Notes: a model not told the origin generated them from the letters alone. A DNA stretch of 64,000 bases from Schistocerca nitens (GCF_023898315.1 NC_064614.1:378509348-378573347), one strand, 5' to 3'. Shown: positions 43,903 to 53,971, counted from the stretch's first letter. A program made the numbers and translations.

Positions 43903-43903
43903 T

Positions 43904-43914
43904 GTTCGCTAATA
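43904..43914 (+). repeat. Right target duplication of PLE-2
   Basis: gttcgctaata, identical to 42797-42807. Skipping the insert plus one copy restores KLLANRLTAH in the R1 RT. Confidence 0.93.
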
Positions 43915-44824
43915 GCTTTTCAAGTAGTTTGCCAAAGCCGTCCAGCAGGCAAATGGGCCTGTATGATTTGGCCTCTGCAGGGTCCTTCTCAGGGCCCTTC
44001 TTAATGATCACCACATTCGCAGTTTTCCATATTTTTGGAAATTTGCCTTGCCTGAGGCATGCATTGAAAATATGTGTGAGTGGAGCAACTAACTGTGGGG
44101 CTAAGAACTGCACCACCTCCGCCACAATGCCGTCTGGCCCGGGGGCTTTTCCCTTCTTTAGGGACTTGATAAGAGCATCTACTTCCTCTTCAGAGATGGG
44201 GAGGACCGCCACATCATTTCCATACCTATGAAGGTCTTCTGCTCGTAATTGACGCTGCTCTTCAGTGTCTTCATTTCTATCATCGTCAGGCAACAGCGAC
44301 CGGAGGAGGACCTCGGCAGTTTCCTGCCAGGATTCCGTCATCCCGTCCCGGTGCCTGAGCGTTGATATCATTGTTGGGGAGCGAATCTTCTCCCTCACCA
44401 ATCTGTATGGCACACCCCAAGGGTCAAGGGCCAGCTGACTGGTTACAAATTTTTCCCAGCTAGTTGTTCTGGTTTTTTGTAATTCTTTTTGGAAATTCTC
44501 TTTTGCCTCCCGGTATAACTGGAGCAATCTTTGCTTTTCCCACCAGACGACACTGCGCTGGTAGTGCTTCCTCAGTCTCCTGACTGACTGACGTAGTTCC
44601 TGCAGTTCGGCTGACCATGGTGCCGGTGTGGCCGCCACGGCTCTTCTCCTGGTTGGTACGGCCGCCTCAATCGCTCTTGTTACTGCGCGTACCAGTCCTT
44701 CTGCTCTGTCGTCCACATTCAAGTCTTGTCCTTCGTCTCCTTCTGGTAATGGAGGGATGTCGCACTCTCTGGCTAGGCGTTCCCAATCTGTTTTCCTGAA
44801 GTTCCTTTGCACCTCCCACCCCAT
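43915..44824 (-). pseudogene. R1 LINE pre-RT and RT N-terminal part
   Basis: Open frame: linker RRAVAATPAPWSAELQELRQ, then KSLKKGKAPGPDGIVAEVVQ, IWKTANVVIIKKGPEKDP and SYRPICLLDGFGKLLEKLLA, the RT fingers region. It stops being LINE sequence at the 11-bp target duplication of the Penelope fragment. Skipping that insert gives KLLANRLTAHRM, continuous with the next segment. Confidence 0.88.
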
Positions 44825-45150
44825 GGCCCAGCGGCACTCTCTCCCACAATGAAAGTGATTAGATTATGATCACTAGTGGTGGCATTGTCTTCCACTTTCC
44901 ACTCTTTGAGTATATTTACTGTGTTTGGCGTGACCAACGTCACGTCAATGTTGGTACCCTGTCCCCCTCCAGCCACATAGGTGGGGGGATTTCCTGGTCT
45001 GTTTGCCACCACTAGTTGGAGAGCCATTATCATTTCTTCAGCTTTGGCTCCATTCTCATCCCTTGTGCCACTGTACCATAGGGGGGACTTGGCGTTTATG
45101 TCGGCAGTTATAATAATTTTGCGTCCCCGCAACGCCGTGGCCACACTCAC
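44773..45150 (-). pseudogene. R1 LINE endonuclease C-terminal part
   Basis: Begins SVATALRGRKIIITADINAK, the ADxNAKSPLW block of R1-clade AP endonucleases, then NIDVTLVTPNTVN and TTSDHNLITF with the catalytic SDHN. The N-terminal part of the endonuclease and any ORF1 are absent because of 5' truncation. The frame ends beyond a frameshift at about 44.82 kb, where the neighbouring frame takes over (GWEVQRNFRKTDWERLA). Confidence 0.8.
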
Positions 45151-46413
45151 TTGGCCTTCGAGGGTGATTCATTACCGGAGAAGGTCAAGGTGATGGTCTA
45201 CCGTTGTGACGTCAAGCCCTATATCCCTCCCCCGATGCGGTGGTTTAAGTGCTGGAAGTTCGGCCATATGTCTTCCCGCTGCACTTCCAGCCTCACATGT
45301 CGAGATTGCGGACGCCCATCTCATCCCGATACTCCATGTGCTCCGCCTCCCATCTGTGTCAACTGTCGACAGCCTCATTCACCTTGCTCGCCAGACTGCA
45401 GGATCTTACAGAAAGAACGCAAAATCATGGACTATTAGACCCCGGACCGACTGACTTACACTGAGGCTAAGCGGAAATTTGAACAGCTACATCCCGTGCG
45501 CATGATGGCATCTTATGCCTCAACTGTCACTCCTGCTCCAGCTCCTTTAGCTGCATCACAAACAGTCAGCTCTCAGTCAGAGGACCTCACTTGCCCCCTT
45601 GATGATGGGAGCCCCTTCTCTCGCTGTTGCTCCCACACCATCTACCTCGGGAGCAGCACCCACTAAACCAATGGGGACACCAGTCCCCACTTCGAAGCCG
45701 GAGAAGCGTAAGTCTTCTTCGGCTTCTCTCGCTCGGAAGAGATCCCTTGGGTCACTCCCTTCCCAGGTTCCTACCAGCGGCACAGCAGACACCAACCAGT
45801 GGCTGAAGAAGCCACAGGTCGCTGGTCGTCGAGCTTCGCGATCATCTTCGGTCCCGGATACTGACTCCAATAAGCCCTCTCAACAACGTCAACCAAAGGA
45901 ACAGCGAGAGAAAACGACATTGAAGACCCGTAAGACCTGCGGTGGCACCTACTCCACCGCTACCTACACGCTCTGCGTCTGAGGATGAGGTGGAGATTCT
46001 TGCGTCCGCTGAGGACCTCGATTTCGCCGGTCCCTCTGACGCAATGGATAGCACTTGCACGGGTGCTCCATCGGAGGCAACAGCCCGCCGCCTTATCCGC
46101 CGAAGCAAGCAGGAGTGCTGCGAGCGGTATGTGTCCACCATTGGCCTCCACGTCTCTCCATCGCAGGTCTGGGCCAAGATACGACGCCTCTATGGCTATC
46201 GGACCCCTGTCAGCATCCCTTTGCTCTCACTGAATGGAGCAGCTTGTACAGACTCCGACGAAATTGCCAACAGCTTGGCAGAGCATTTTGCTCTGAGTTC
46301 CGCTTCTTCCAATTACCCACTGGCCTTCCGCTCCATTAAAGAGCGGACGGAACGTCGGAGCCTTTCTTTTCGCACCCACCATCCTGAATCCTACAATGCT
46401 CCATTCAGTGAGT
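45151..46413 (+). pseudogene. Outer LINE gag C-terminal part joined to pre-RT (endonuclease missing)
   Basis: Gag resumes LAFEGDSLPEKVKVMVYRCD at 45151. There are three knuckle-like units: WFKCWKFGHMSSRC, where the first Cys is replaced by Trp, then CRDCGRPSHPDTPC and CVNCRQPHSPCSPDC. A TAG ends the frame near 45438. A Pro/Ser-rich part continues in another frame (45599-45982), then 45942-46413. There the gag tail (SEDEVEILASAEDLDFAGPS) passes directly into pre-RT sequence (ARRLIRRSKQECCERYVSTI). An endonuclease of about 230 residues normally lies between these parts, so I infer an internal deletion. Confidence 0.7.
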
Positions 46414-46418
46414 GGGAA

Positions 46419-46886
46419 TGTTGTGTCTAGCTCATACAGCATAGACACAATGAGGTAGCTAGGTGCACGCTAAACTAACGCAGACGGGCTTGAAGTACTG
46501 GAACAGGAGACTTATTAATGCACTAAAGAAAAGTACGTAGTTTTATAATACTTAACTTTATTCTCTTGTTGGAATACATCTCTCTTGAATATTAGTAAGC
46601 TATAAGCACTGATACAAATGGCGCCTTGCTAGGTAGTAGCTATGGACTAAGCTGAAGGCTATTCTATCTGTCTCTCGGCAAATGAGAGGAAAGCTTCGTA
46701 CGTCTGGTCGCAAGCTATGTCTTCCGTACAACTGGGGCGAGGTCTATTCCGTGTCTTGTGACCTGCCATGTGGTGGCGCTAGGTTTGCGATCACACAGTG
46801 GCGACACGCGGGTCCGACATGTACTAAGGACCGCGGCCGATTTAAGTTACCACCTAGCAAGTGTGGTGTCTAGCGGTGACACCACA
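46419..46886. mobile_element. 468-bp TG...CA element, probable solo LTR (fossil)
   Basis: Starts tgttgtgtctag and ends gtgacaccaca, flanked by the 5-bp duplication gggaa (46414-46418 and 46887-46891). TG...CA ends with a 5-bp duplication are the signature of a solo LTR. The slightly longer inverted ends (TGTTGTGTC against TGTGGTGTC) leave a small terminal-inverted-repeat DNA element as the alternative. No coding capacity. The host LINE frame is continuous when it is skipped, so the boundaries are secure even though the class is not. Confidence 0.8.
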
Positions 46887-46891
46887 GGGAA

Positions 46892-47883
46892 TTTCACAGT
46901 GCCCTTGCCACTTGCCCTGATACCGCTCCTGGGCCAGATCGCATCCACTGTCAGATGCTGAAACACCTTTCAGTGGACTGCAAGCGACGCCTCCTCGACC
47001 TTTACAGCCGTCTCTGGGTCGAGGGTGAGTTTCCGTCGCAATGGCGGGAAAGCATTGTCATCCCCGTTTTGAAACCGGGCAAGAGCCCTTTGGAGGTGGA
47101 CAGCTACAGCCCCATTAGCCTCACCAACGTTCTTTGCAAGCTTCTAGAACGGATGGTGAGCCGGCGCTTGAATTGGGTACTGGAGTCTCGGGGCCTTCTG
47201 GCTCCGTCTCAGGGTGGGTTCCGCAAAGGTCGCTCCGCCACCGACCATCTGGTGAGTCTGGAGTCGGCCATCCGTACTGCCTTTGCCCGCCGTCAGCACC
47301 TGGTCGCTGTCTTTTTCGACATGCGGAAGGCGTACGATACGACATGGCGTCGTCACATACTTTCTACGCTTCATGGATGGGGTCTTCGGGGCCCTCTGCC
47401 GATCTTTATCCGAAATTTTCTGTCGTATCGTACCTTCCGCGTGCAAGACGCGGCCTCTCATAGTTCCTCCCGAGTCCAGGAGAACGGGCTACCACAGGGA
47501 TCTGTCCTCAGTGTCTGCCTGTTTTTAATCGCAATAAACGGGCTCGCTGGAGCGGTTGGAAATTCTGCTTCCCTGTATGCTGACGACTTCTGCCTTTACT
47601 ACAGCTCTACTGGCATTGCAGCTGTTGAACGTCAGCCACAGGGCGCTATCCGCAAGGCGCAGTCTTGGGCTGTAGTGCATGGTTTTCAGTTTTCGGCTGC
47701 CAAGACCCGCGTTATGCACTTCTGCCGGCGCCGAGCAGTTCATCCTGACCCGCGGCTTTATCTTGACGACGAACTTCTTGCTGTGGTGGAGACCCACAGG
47801 TTTTTGGGGGTAGTTTTTGATGCTCGGTTGACTTGGCTGCCTCATATTCAGCAGCTTAAACAGGCGTGTTGGAGGCAGTCTAC
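46892..47883 (+). pseudogene. Outer LINE reverse transcriptase domain
   Basis: Continues the frame interrupted by the 468-bp insert: NAPFSEWE, then FHSALATC and PGPDRIHCQMLKHL. RT motifs are all present: RESIVIPVLKPGKSP, motif A VFFDMRKAYDTTWRR, motif B GLPQGSVLSVCLFL, and the catalytic SLYADDFCLYY with both Asp residues. The frame is open to QACWRQST, where the foldback element interrupts it. Past that insert only KSWRAETMAI and a stop remain (48854-48882), so the C-terminal region is lost. Motif A (KAYDTTWR) favours the I group over Jockey. Confidence 0.85.
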
Positions 47884-47886
47884 TAA

Positions 47887-48850
47887 CAAGGGAACCTCCC
47901 CATCGCACCTCCCTCAGATTTAGTTATAAGTTGGCACAGTGGGTAGGCCTTGAAAAACTGAACACAGATCAATCGAGAAAGCAGGAAGAAGTTGTGTGGA
48001 ACTATGAAAAAAATTTGTAAAATATACAAACTGAGTAGTCCATGAGAAAGATAGGCAACATCAAGGAAAATGCGAACTGAGGAGCGCCGTGGTCCCGTGG
48101 TTAACGTGAATAGCTGCGGAACGAGAGGTCCTTGGTTCAACTCTTCCCTCGACTGAAATTTTTACTTTCTTTATTTTCGCAAAGGTATGATCTATCCGTT
48201 CGTTCATTGACGTCTCTGTTCACTGTGATATGTTTAGTGTCTGTGTTTTGCGACCGCACCGCAAAACCGTGGGATTAGTAGACGAAAGGACGTGCCTCTC
48301 CAATGGGAACCGAAAACATTCGATCGCAAGGTCATAGGTCAACCGATTACTCCACAGGAAAAGACATCTGATATATTCTATACGACACTGATGACGGCAT
48401 GTGCGTCACATGACAGGAATATGCTGTCGACTCACCTAACTTGTACACTTAGCGAATGGGTAAAGAGACTCTTCTACCTTGCCCGATTTAGGTTTTCTTT
48501 TGGATGTGATAATCACTCCCAAAAAAGTGATGAAAACATAAGAGTTTGTCACATAAACTGAAAATAAAAAATTAAACTTTTCACTCGAGGGAATACTTGA
48601 ACCTAGGACATTTCGTTCGGTAGCTGCTCTCGCTAACCACGGGACCACGGTGCTCCTTGCCTCCCATAGTCCTTGATGTTGCCTATCATCGCATGGACTA
48701 CTCAGTTTGTATATTTTACTAATTTTTTTCATAGTTCCACACAATTTCTTCCTGTTTTCTCGATTGATCTGTCTTCAGTTTTTCAAGGCCTATCCACTGT
48801 GCCAACTTATAACTAAATCTGACGGGGGGTGCGATGGGGCGGTTCCCTTG
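47887..48850. mobile_element. 964-bp foldback element with tRNA-like arms
   Basis: Long inverted arms (about 47887-48178 and 48560-48850) beginning caagggaacc at both ends, with the TAA duplication at 47884-47886 and 48851-48853. TAA targets and short ends of this kind suggest a PIF/Harbinger-type MITE. Each arm contains a tRNA-like stretch ('ggtcccgtggttaacgtg', 'aggtccttggttcaactc'), so the arms resemble two opposed SINE-like units. The central 380 bp is unique and non-coding. The host RT frame resumes after it for ten codons. Confidence 0.85.
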
Positions 48851-48882
48851 TAAGAGCTGGAGAGCAGAAACTATGGCAATAT

Positions 48883-49411
48883 AAATGACCTTTAATAAGT
48901 TTCCAAGGTAACTGCAGGCAAAGATTTTTTCCACCTAGTGGCTGTCTCATTCTGAAGGAAAAGGAATTGCAAAGGGGCACTCTATGAAAGTCTCTGTGTC
49001 GATCTGCTCGACAGATAAACGACTTGGTTAATAATTAATATATCTTCGGGCTTATTCTGTCAAGACGCCCAGGTAAGTTACTGTACTATGGTGTTACGTT
49101 ACATCGTGTATTAAGCCGAGGGCAGGTCCTGCGTCCTTTAAAAATATTCGTGTGTTTAGAAGGGGCATCATTTGCACATTATCCAAGCACCAGTAAAAAT
49201 GTTGGGGGGGGGGGGGGGAGGGGGGGCAGTCTGCTTCGCTCGTCCTACTTAACGTTCAGGCGCATGCTGAGCAACAAGTTGACCTTCGAAGTGTCAGCAG
49301 GCTATAATATTTCCAAAGAGTAACAAAGAGTAACCCAAAAGATAGGTAGCAATGTATGTAAGTTTTATGAAACACAGTGGGAGAAGACCATTACTTATTG
49401 CTACAACAGGT
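48883..49411. other. No gene; contains a G-run
   Basis: No reading frame or element recognised. It contains poly-G at 49204-49226, broken by one A, which can form a quadruplex or be a sequencing-difficult tract. Confidence 0.6.
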
Positions 49412-50790
49412 TGTTGAGCCATGTTGTGGCTCGCGCTGGTGCCGTTGGTAGGTTGGCATTGTGTAACAGGGTTAGTGGCGTCTCGTTTTCTTCTTGTGTT
49501 TACTCACGCCACAATGTTTGCTAGCGTTGTCTGTCCATGAGTGGCAGCAGCAGCGGTTTTCGATATCTAGTACGGTGGTACTATCTTTGGAGGGATGTGA
49601 AATGTTTTCCAGGTTGGAGTGTGTCGGAGACAGTGATTGGGAGGGAGCAACAGTGAGGGCCGGCAGTGCGAGAACATGCCGGGACCGCTGGCGGCACGCG
49701 GGCACTGCCGGCTCGAGATGCTGTAGTTGCCAGAGCCACAACCTCGTTGTCCACCGGATCCAGAACGTTGGATTTGAGTGAACATTAATCCAGTAGTGAA
49801 ACCTCCACTCTTTTGAGATCACGCCATTTGTTCGCACATTGTTGCTCACAGGGTCACTGAGACGAAGTGCAACAAGTGAAGTATTTGGAGTTGGCGAAAT
49901 TAATTAGCCATCCTCCACTTATTATTAACCAGTGAACTCCTTGTGTTTATTGATGAAGTTCAACCAGCGTTATTTTCCCACCTAGTGGCCGCTAACGTCC
50001 CAGTTACCTGCCCTGGAGGTTAGCGCATTTTCGCAGGAGTGTACCTTTCCTCGCCTTGTCGCTGCTGTCCGGTAAGGTATGTAGGTCGACAGCCTCCTCG
50101 ATTGAGGTTCGGGTATTTTGTTCTTTTGGACTACCTTGATCGTAGTGGTTCCTTCTGCTTCTGGATGCTATAAACACCAAATTCTGAAGACGCAGTGCTG
50201 TCCGCCGGTTCCACCTTGCTGGGGTTATTCCATTGTTGCATTGGTTACCAGATGTCAGGTAGATTTTACAAGAGTGTTGGTCTGCATTTAAACTGTCACA
50301 AGTTGAGTTGCCATCCAGTTAAGTGAATACTACTCGTGGCTGCCTGTCTCATCGTTTACGCAGTTGAGCGACTTTCCCAAGTCGATCCTTGGAGCACTGT
50401 CTGAGGCCCACTTCTCTCTTGATTTGGTCAGATTGTGATAGTTGTCAATAAGGCCTTCAGCCATGAACGTAATTTATGTTAAGAATTTTTAGTTAGATAT
50501 TGTCTCTTAATATGATTGTTCCCTTTTTTATAATATTTTAGTAAGAATTTGCTAACTAGGCCTACAGCTGTCAAATTGTTTTTGAGTAATTACTGTTGGG
50601 GCCTTCAACCGACAAATGATTTGAATTTCTCGTCAGTAAGGCCTTCAGCCGTGAATGCAGTTTGTCTAAAAAAATTTTAATTAGATATTGTCTTAACAGT
50701 CAAATTTGGTAATTGTTCCTTATTGTCAACCTTATAAGCAATTAGTTCCAAATAAAGTGTGCGTTATTTTTAAAAAAACTGAGCAACCAA
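49412..50790 (+). repeat. LTR-like fossil, ends uncertain
   Basis: Begins near 'tgttgagccatgttgtggct' and ends near 'gagcaacca', shortly after an AATAAAG. Two diverged repeats with 'aaggccttcagcc' lie at about 50450-50640 and 50638-50750. The length, TG start, CA-type end and polyadenylation signal suggest a solo LTR of a large LTR retrotransposon. No matching target duplication was found, so this is tentative. Only this non-coding part is present. Confidence 0.45.
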
Positions 50791-51964
50791 CGGTAACTGA
50801 GTATGGCGCCGTTCACACGAAATCTGCCTTTCCCTAAGTACCACATCTCAGTTGTGTCACAATATTCTCTATGTAGCAAACGTATCGAGAATACTAAAAT
50901 GCCATTCAACTGCATTAGTTCTATGAAAACACGAGTGCTTTCATGTCACTCTAGCTTTTAGCTACGATCTTTAGCTACGATCAAAGGCAGACTCCAATTA
51001 GATCTCTCAAGTAGACTACACTAAAAACGGTGACCCTTAAGAAAGCAATCTGGTGAGGACTGGTAAAAAACGTGGGTCCAGGGCTACCAATAAAATGATC
51101 TGCTTCATAAGCATGGCGTACTACGTCACAGAAAGAAATCGCGTGCGTCACATTGCGTGCGCGCCATGCGGACGACGTTGGTGAACGTCTTCGATCCGGT
51201 GGGGAAAAGAGCATTTCAAGCATCTCAGGAATTCCACCGTCCAGCAACGTTCTTGTGCGAGCTAGTACTTCTTAAACCTTGTGTAACGTACCGCAGTAAG
51301 ATTTATTTAAAATGCTGATACAGCCATCACAGATTGCTTTAATACACCTATCTTACTAACGCTTGGCATAGTACATTTTAGTAGCAGCTGTCAATTAATA
51401 GGTACATACTTTATGAAGGGGTTATAACAGCTAGAAACAGCGAACACATGAGATATTTCTTATCATATTATTGCTTCTACTCATTAGAGACTTCCCAAAT
51501 TTAGTTCGTCTTCAGACGGCCAAATGGCACTTACATGATGAACTAAAATTAGATGCTGAGTGTCTGGTATGTGACGGTGCCCTACACTGAAAATTTCAAG
51601 GATAAACCAAAGCTAAAAGCACAACATAAATATACGGCCATTGAACTTACTGCAAAAATATCTCATCTATTTTCAAAACCTTGAATTTATAATGCGGTAC
51701 GTAATTTGTCGTTGATTCGTTTCATGTATGTTTCTCGAAGGCTTCTAAAGGGTATGTTATGGTTTGGAGCATATGTACTGCTCTTACTCGTTTCTTGAAT
51801 GTTCCTATCTCGCTCAAAAATACGTTTTTGAGGGTGGTACATGAATAATGAGCTTGGAGACGGGATAGCCGTCACTCAGGTGAGCTAAGTTAATATCTGT
51901 AAGCGTAGGCTTCCGCGAATATTGTCACATTCAATAAAAATCTTCTGCGTCCGTGTCGGCATTG
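50791..51964. other. No recognisable gene
   Basis: Short frames only (88 codons at 50981-51247, 62 at 51687-51875), domain-free. A duplicated 'tagctacgatc' occurs near 50960. Confidence 0.5.
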
Positions 51965-52035
51965 TCAGTGTATAAAACTTCCGACGTTTCGTCCACTACT
52001 GCAAACGGCCTTTCTCAGGATTTTTTTTTATTTTT
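51965..52035 (-). repeat. Possible Penelope pLTR scrap
   Basis: On the minus strand 'tcctgagaaaggccgtttgc' is followed by 'ggacgaaacgtcggaagttt'. This has the CTGA...GAAA layout of the hammerhead-like motifs in the other Penelope copies, but the core is altered. A T-rich run adjoins it. No coding part. Confidence 0.3.
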
Positions 52036-52615
52036 TTGTAACTAGCGAGAAAAACACTTAGAAGGGCCTTTTTATTGACTAAGGTAATACTGTTAACAGT
52101 TTCACTCTCTTCACTCTTGATACCAGTACTTTGCCAACGGTATGCTGCCAGTTAAGGATCGGAAGTCATGACGATGAAGTGACGGTGAGGAAACAGGTAG
52201 GAAACCATCAGTGACACATACGTAAAAGAAATCCGATACCCACGACAAGTAATTTGGGGAACTTAAATTAGGATGACCACATAGTGATTTGAAAATGCGT
52301 TTTTATTAAAAATATAAAAATAAGAAATACGAGTGCACTGGCTGAGGTGGGAAGAAAGCGACGGCGTGTTATTGTTTATGAACTGGAGACAGATACCAGC
52401 ATGAATAAAACGGCAAAATATTTTGCGACAAAAACAGTCCTTAAAATTAACATTCTACTTCTTCCATTTGAACATTGGTTATCTCCTCTAGTCTACTCCA
52501 CAATTATCTTACTGTGGGTGAAGTAAGGACAGCTACTTAATTTAAAAATGAGATTGAAGTTGACCTTTGAAGACAGACAGATATCGTGGTGCTGCTTGAA
52601 CCTGACCCTCTCACG
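52036..52615. other. No recognisable feature
   Basis: AT-rich sequence without motifs that I can assign. Confidence 0.5.
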
Positions 52616-52930
52616 CAAAAATCTTTCGGGGATTTGTAGCGTACGCTTGGGCAAGTGCAGATTTCTGCCCCAACCATCCCCCAGCAATCAGAGAAAGGGG
52701 CCAGGGGGGGGGGGGGTGCGGGGTGGAGGGGCGTGCATTATTCAAGCCCTCTGCCGCACACCTGTCCAGGCCGGGCCTCCGCCATTGTCCCCGAATTATA
52801 CGGAAACTGCAATAAGTTCCGCCGGCCGGCCACTCACTTTAATCATTCAAATGATACGGGGCCCCCCGGCGCCATCTGCGACTCATAATTGGGTCTGAAA
52901 GCCTACGACTGCCCGCGCGGACCGTAACGA
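52616..52930. other. GC-rich non-coding patch with G-run
   Basis: Sharp GC rise with a 13-G run at 52704-52716, 'ccgccggccggccactcact' and 'acggggccccccggcgccat', around a short AT core 'ttaatcattcaaatga'. No convincing frame. It is unlike its surroundings and may be single-copy regulatory DNA, but I see no decisive signal. Confidence 0.35.
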
Positions 52931-53870
52931 AATACAATTACGGGAACCATTTGCGAAAGTTCTCCGAATATACTGTACTTTGCTTTCGTATTCATGAACT
53001 GATTAGGTCCGCCGGATGTTCCAGTTTTGATTGTCAGCTTTATTATTATTCTCAGAGGAAGTCTCGATCACCACGGTCAATGAACTTAGTGGAAAATTTT
53101 GCGGTCCCGGTGGAAGGTTTCATGAAAGCACTTCGAATTTGCGATAACAGTTCTGTACATTTACGTTTTCTTTTTACCAGCGTTAAGAGATGTACAGCTT
53201 TGAACAGGATCAGAAAAAATGTTTTACATCCGATTTTCAATGTGTTTCAGGAATTAATCGTTTTCAGTAATTAATTCTTTCTTTATTTTCGACATTCATT
53301 TTTCAAACCTGCTTTCGGATCTTGGATTACGATGATAACCATACATCTGCGCAAATGCCTTTATTAACAAGGAGGGAAGGAAGGGGGTGAGACAGGGATG
53401 GGTCTGACATGTGGGTCACAGATTTTGGTAATAATGAAAATGGCATAATGAAAATAAAGGGTACATCTTTCGGCTTTTAGCTAGGTACTGCCTAGTTTCT
53501 GAAAAAATGAAAGTCAAAGTCGATGAGAAGACATCCCATTTGCAATGCTATACATTGTAAGAATGTATAAAAATAAACACATTTTGTTAATATAATAAGG
53601 AGTCAAAAGTCAATAGCGTTCGAATTATAAATGTTTTGTGTTTTCATGCTATAGCTAGGGCACCAATCGTTCTTCGTGTCTTGCAAAGCGAAGGCGGTGC
53701 TCGAGCCGTCGAGGCTTTACAATACCAATCGCTAGTCCGTGTTCGATTCTTGGTCGGTGCTTCTTTCTCTTTCATTCGATATTTTTTTCTGCGTATATGG
53801 TAATATTATGTCAATGGGAATATCTTTCGTGGAGATATGTTCCGTTTATGCAACTAACTGAAGGCAGTTT
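52931..53870. other. No gene; one weak tRNA-like word
   Basis: A 107-codon frame (52951-53274) has no motif. 'cgctagtccgtgttcgattc' at about 53729-53748 resembles a B box of a SINE head, without the rest. Confidence 0.4.
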
Positions 53871-53887
53871 GTTTACTGCTATATGTG

Positions 53888-53919
53888 TTTCGCTTCATTT
53901 ATTTGTGAAGCATCTTCAG
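53888..53919 (-). ncRNA. Hammerhead-like core upstream of PLE-3
   Basis: Minus strand: CTGAAGA (53913-53919), a perfect six-pair stem II GCTTCA/TGAAGC (53906-53911 and 53892-53897) with an 8-nt loop, then GAAA (53888-53891). No clear stem I or III, so activity is doubtful. The stem II pairing is exact. Confidence 0.4.
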
Positions 53920-53971
53920 TGGCGATGCATATGTTGATCACAAAATGAACACATTATGATCCCATTATGAA

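Larger units (their letters stand above)
42808..43903 (-). mobile_element. Short Penelope fragment with inverted ends (PLE-2)
   Basis: 1.1-kb insert in the R1 LINE flanked by the 11-bp repeat gttcgctaata (42797-42807 and 43904-43914). It has 272-bp inverted ends (42840-43111 and 43631-43902) around 519 bp of unique coding DNA, plus a 32-bp extension (42808-42839) outside the left inverted end. So a 5'-truncated copy carries an inverted copy of its own 3' end at its 5' side, the same plan as the A/B pair of the large array. The protein differs strongly from the large array, so it is a separate PLE lineage. Confidence 0.92.
29646..45150 (-). mobile_element. R1-clade LINE, itself carrying two Penelope insertions
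   Basis: Minus-strand, 5'-truncated LINE that starts inside the endonuclease at 45150 and ends in an A-run (plus-strand T-run at about 29646-29659) preceded by an AATAAAG signal (minus). Its own length is only about 3.2 kb; the rest is the Penelope array (30650-41767) and the Penelope fragment (42808-43903). The host gag reads straight across the outer junctions without duplicated bases, so the insertion left no clear target duplication. The coding region has one visible frameshift near 44.8 kb and is otherwise open through all three coding segments. Confidence 0.88.
28528..48882 (+). mobile_element. Outer I/Jockey-group LINE, split by four first-order insertion events
   Basis: Host element of the nest. 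Its own DNA is 28528-29645 (5' UTR and first part of gag), 45151-46413 (rest of gag, then pre-RT), 46892-47883 (RT) and a scrap at 48854-48882. First-order inserts are the R1 LINE (29646-45150), a TG...CA element (46419-46886) and a foldback element (47887-48850). In addition the AP endonuclease between gag and RT is missing through an internal deletion near 46050. The element is also truncated 3' of the RT, so its own target duplication cannot be found. It is inactive and is the oldest member of the nest. Confidence 0.85.
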
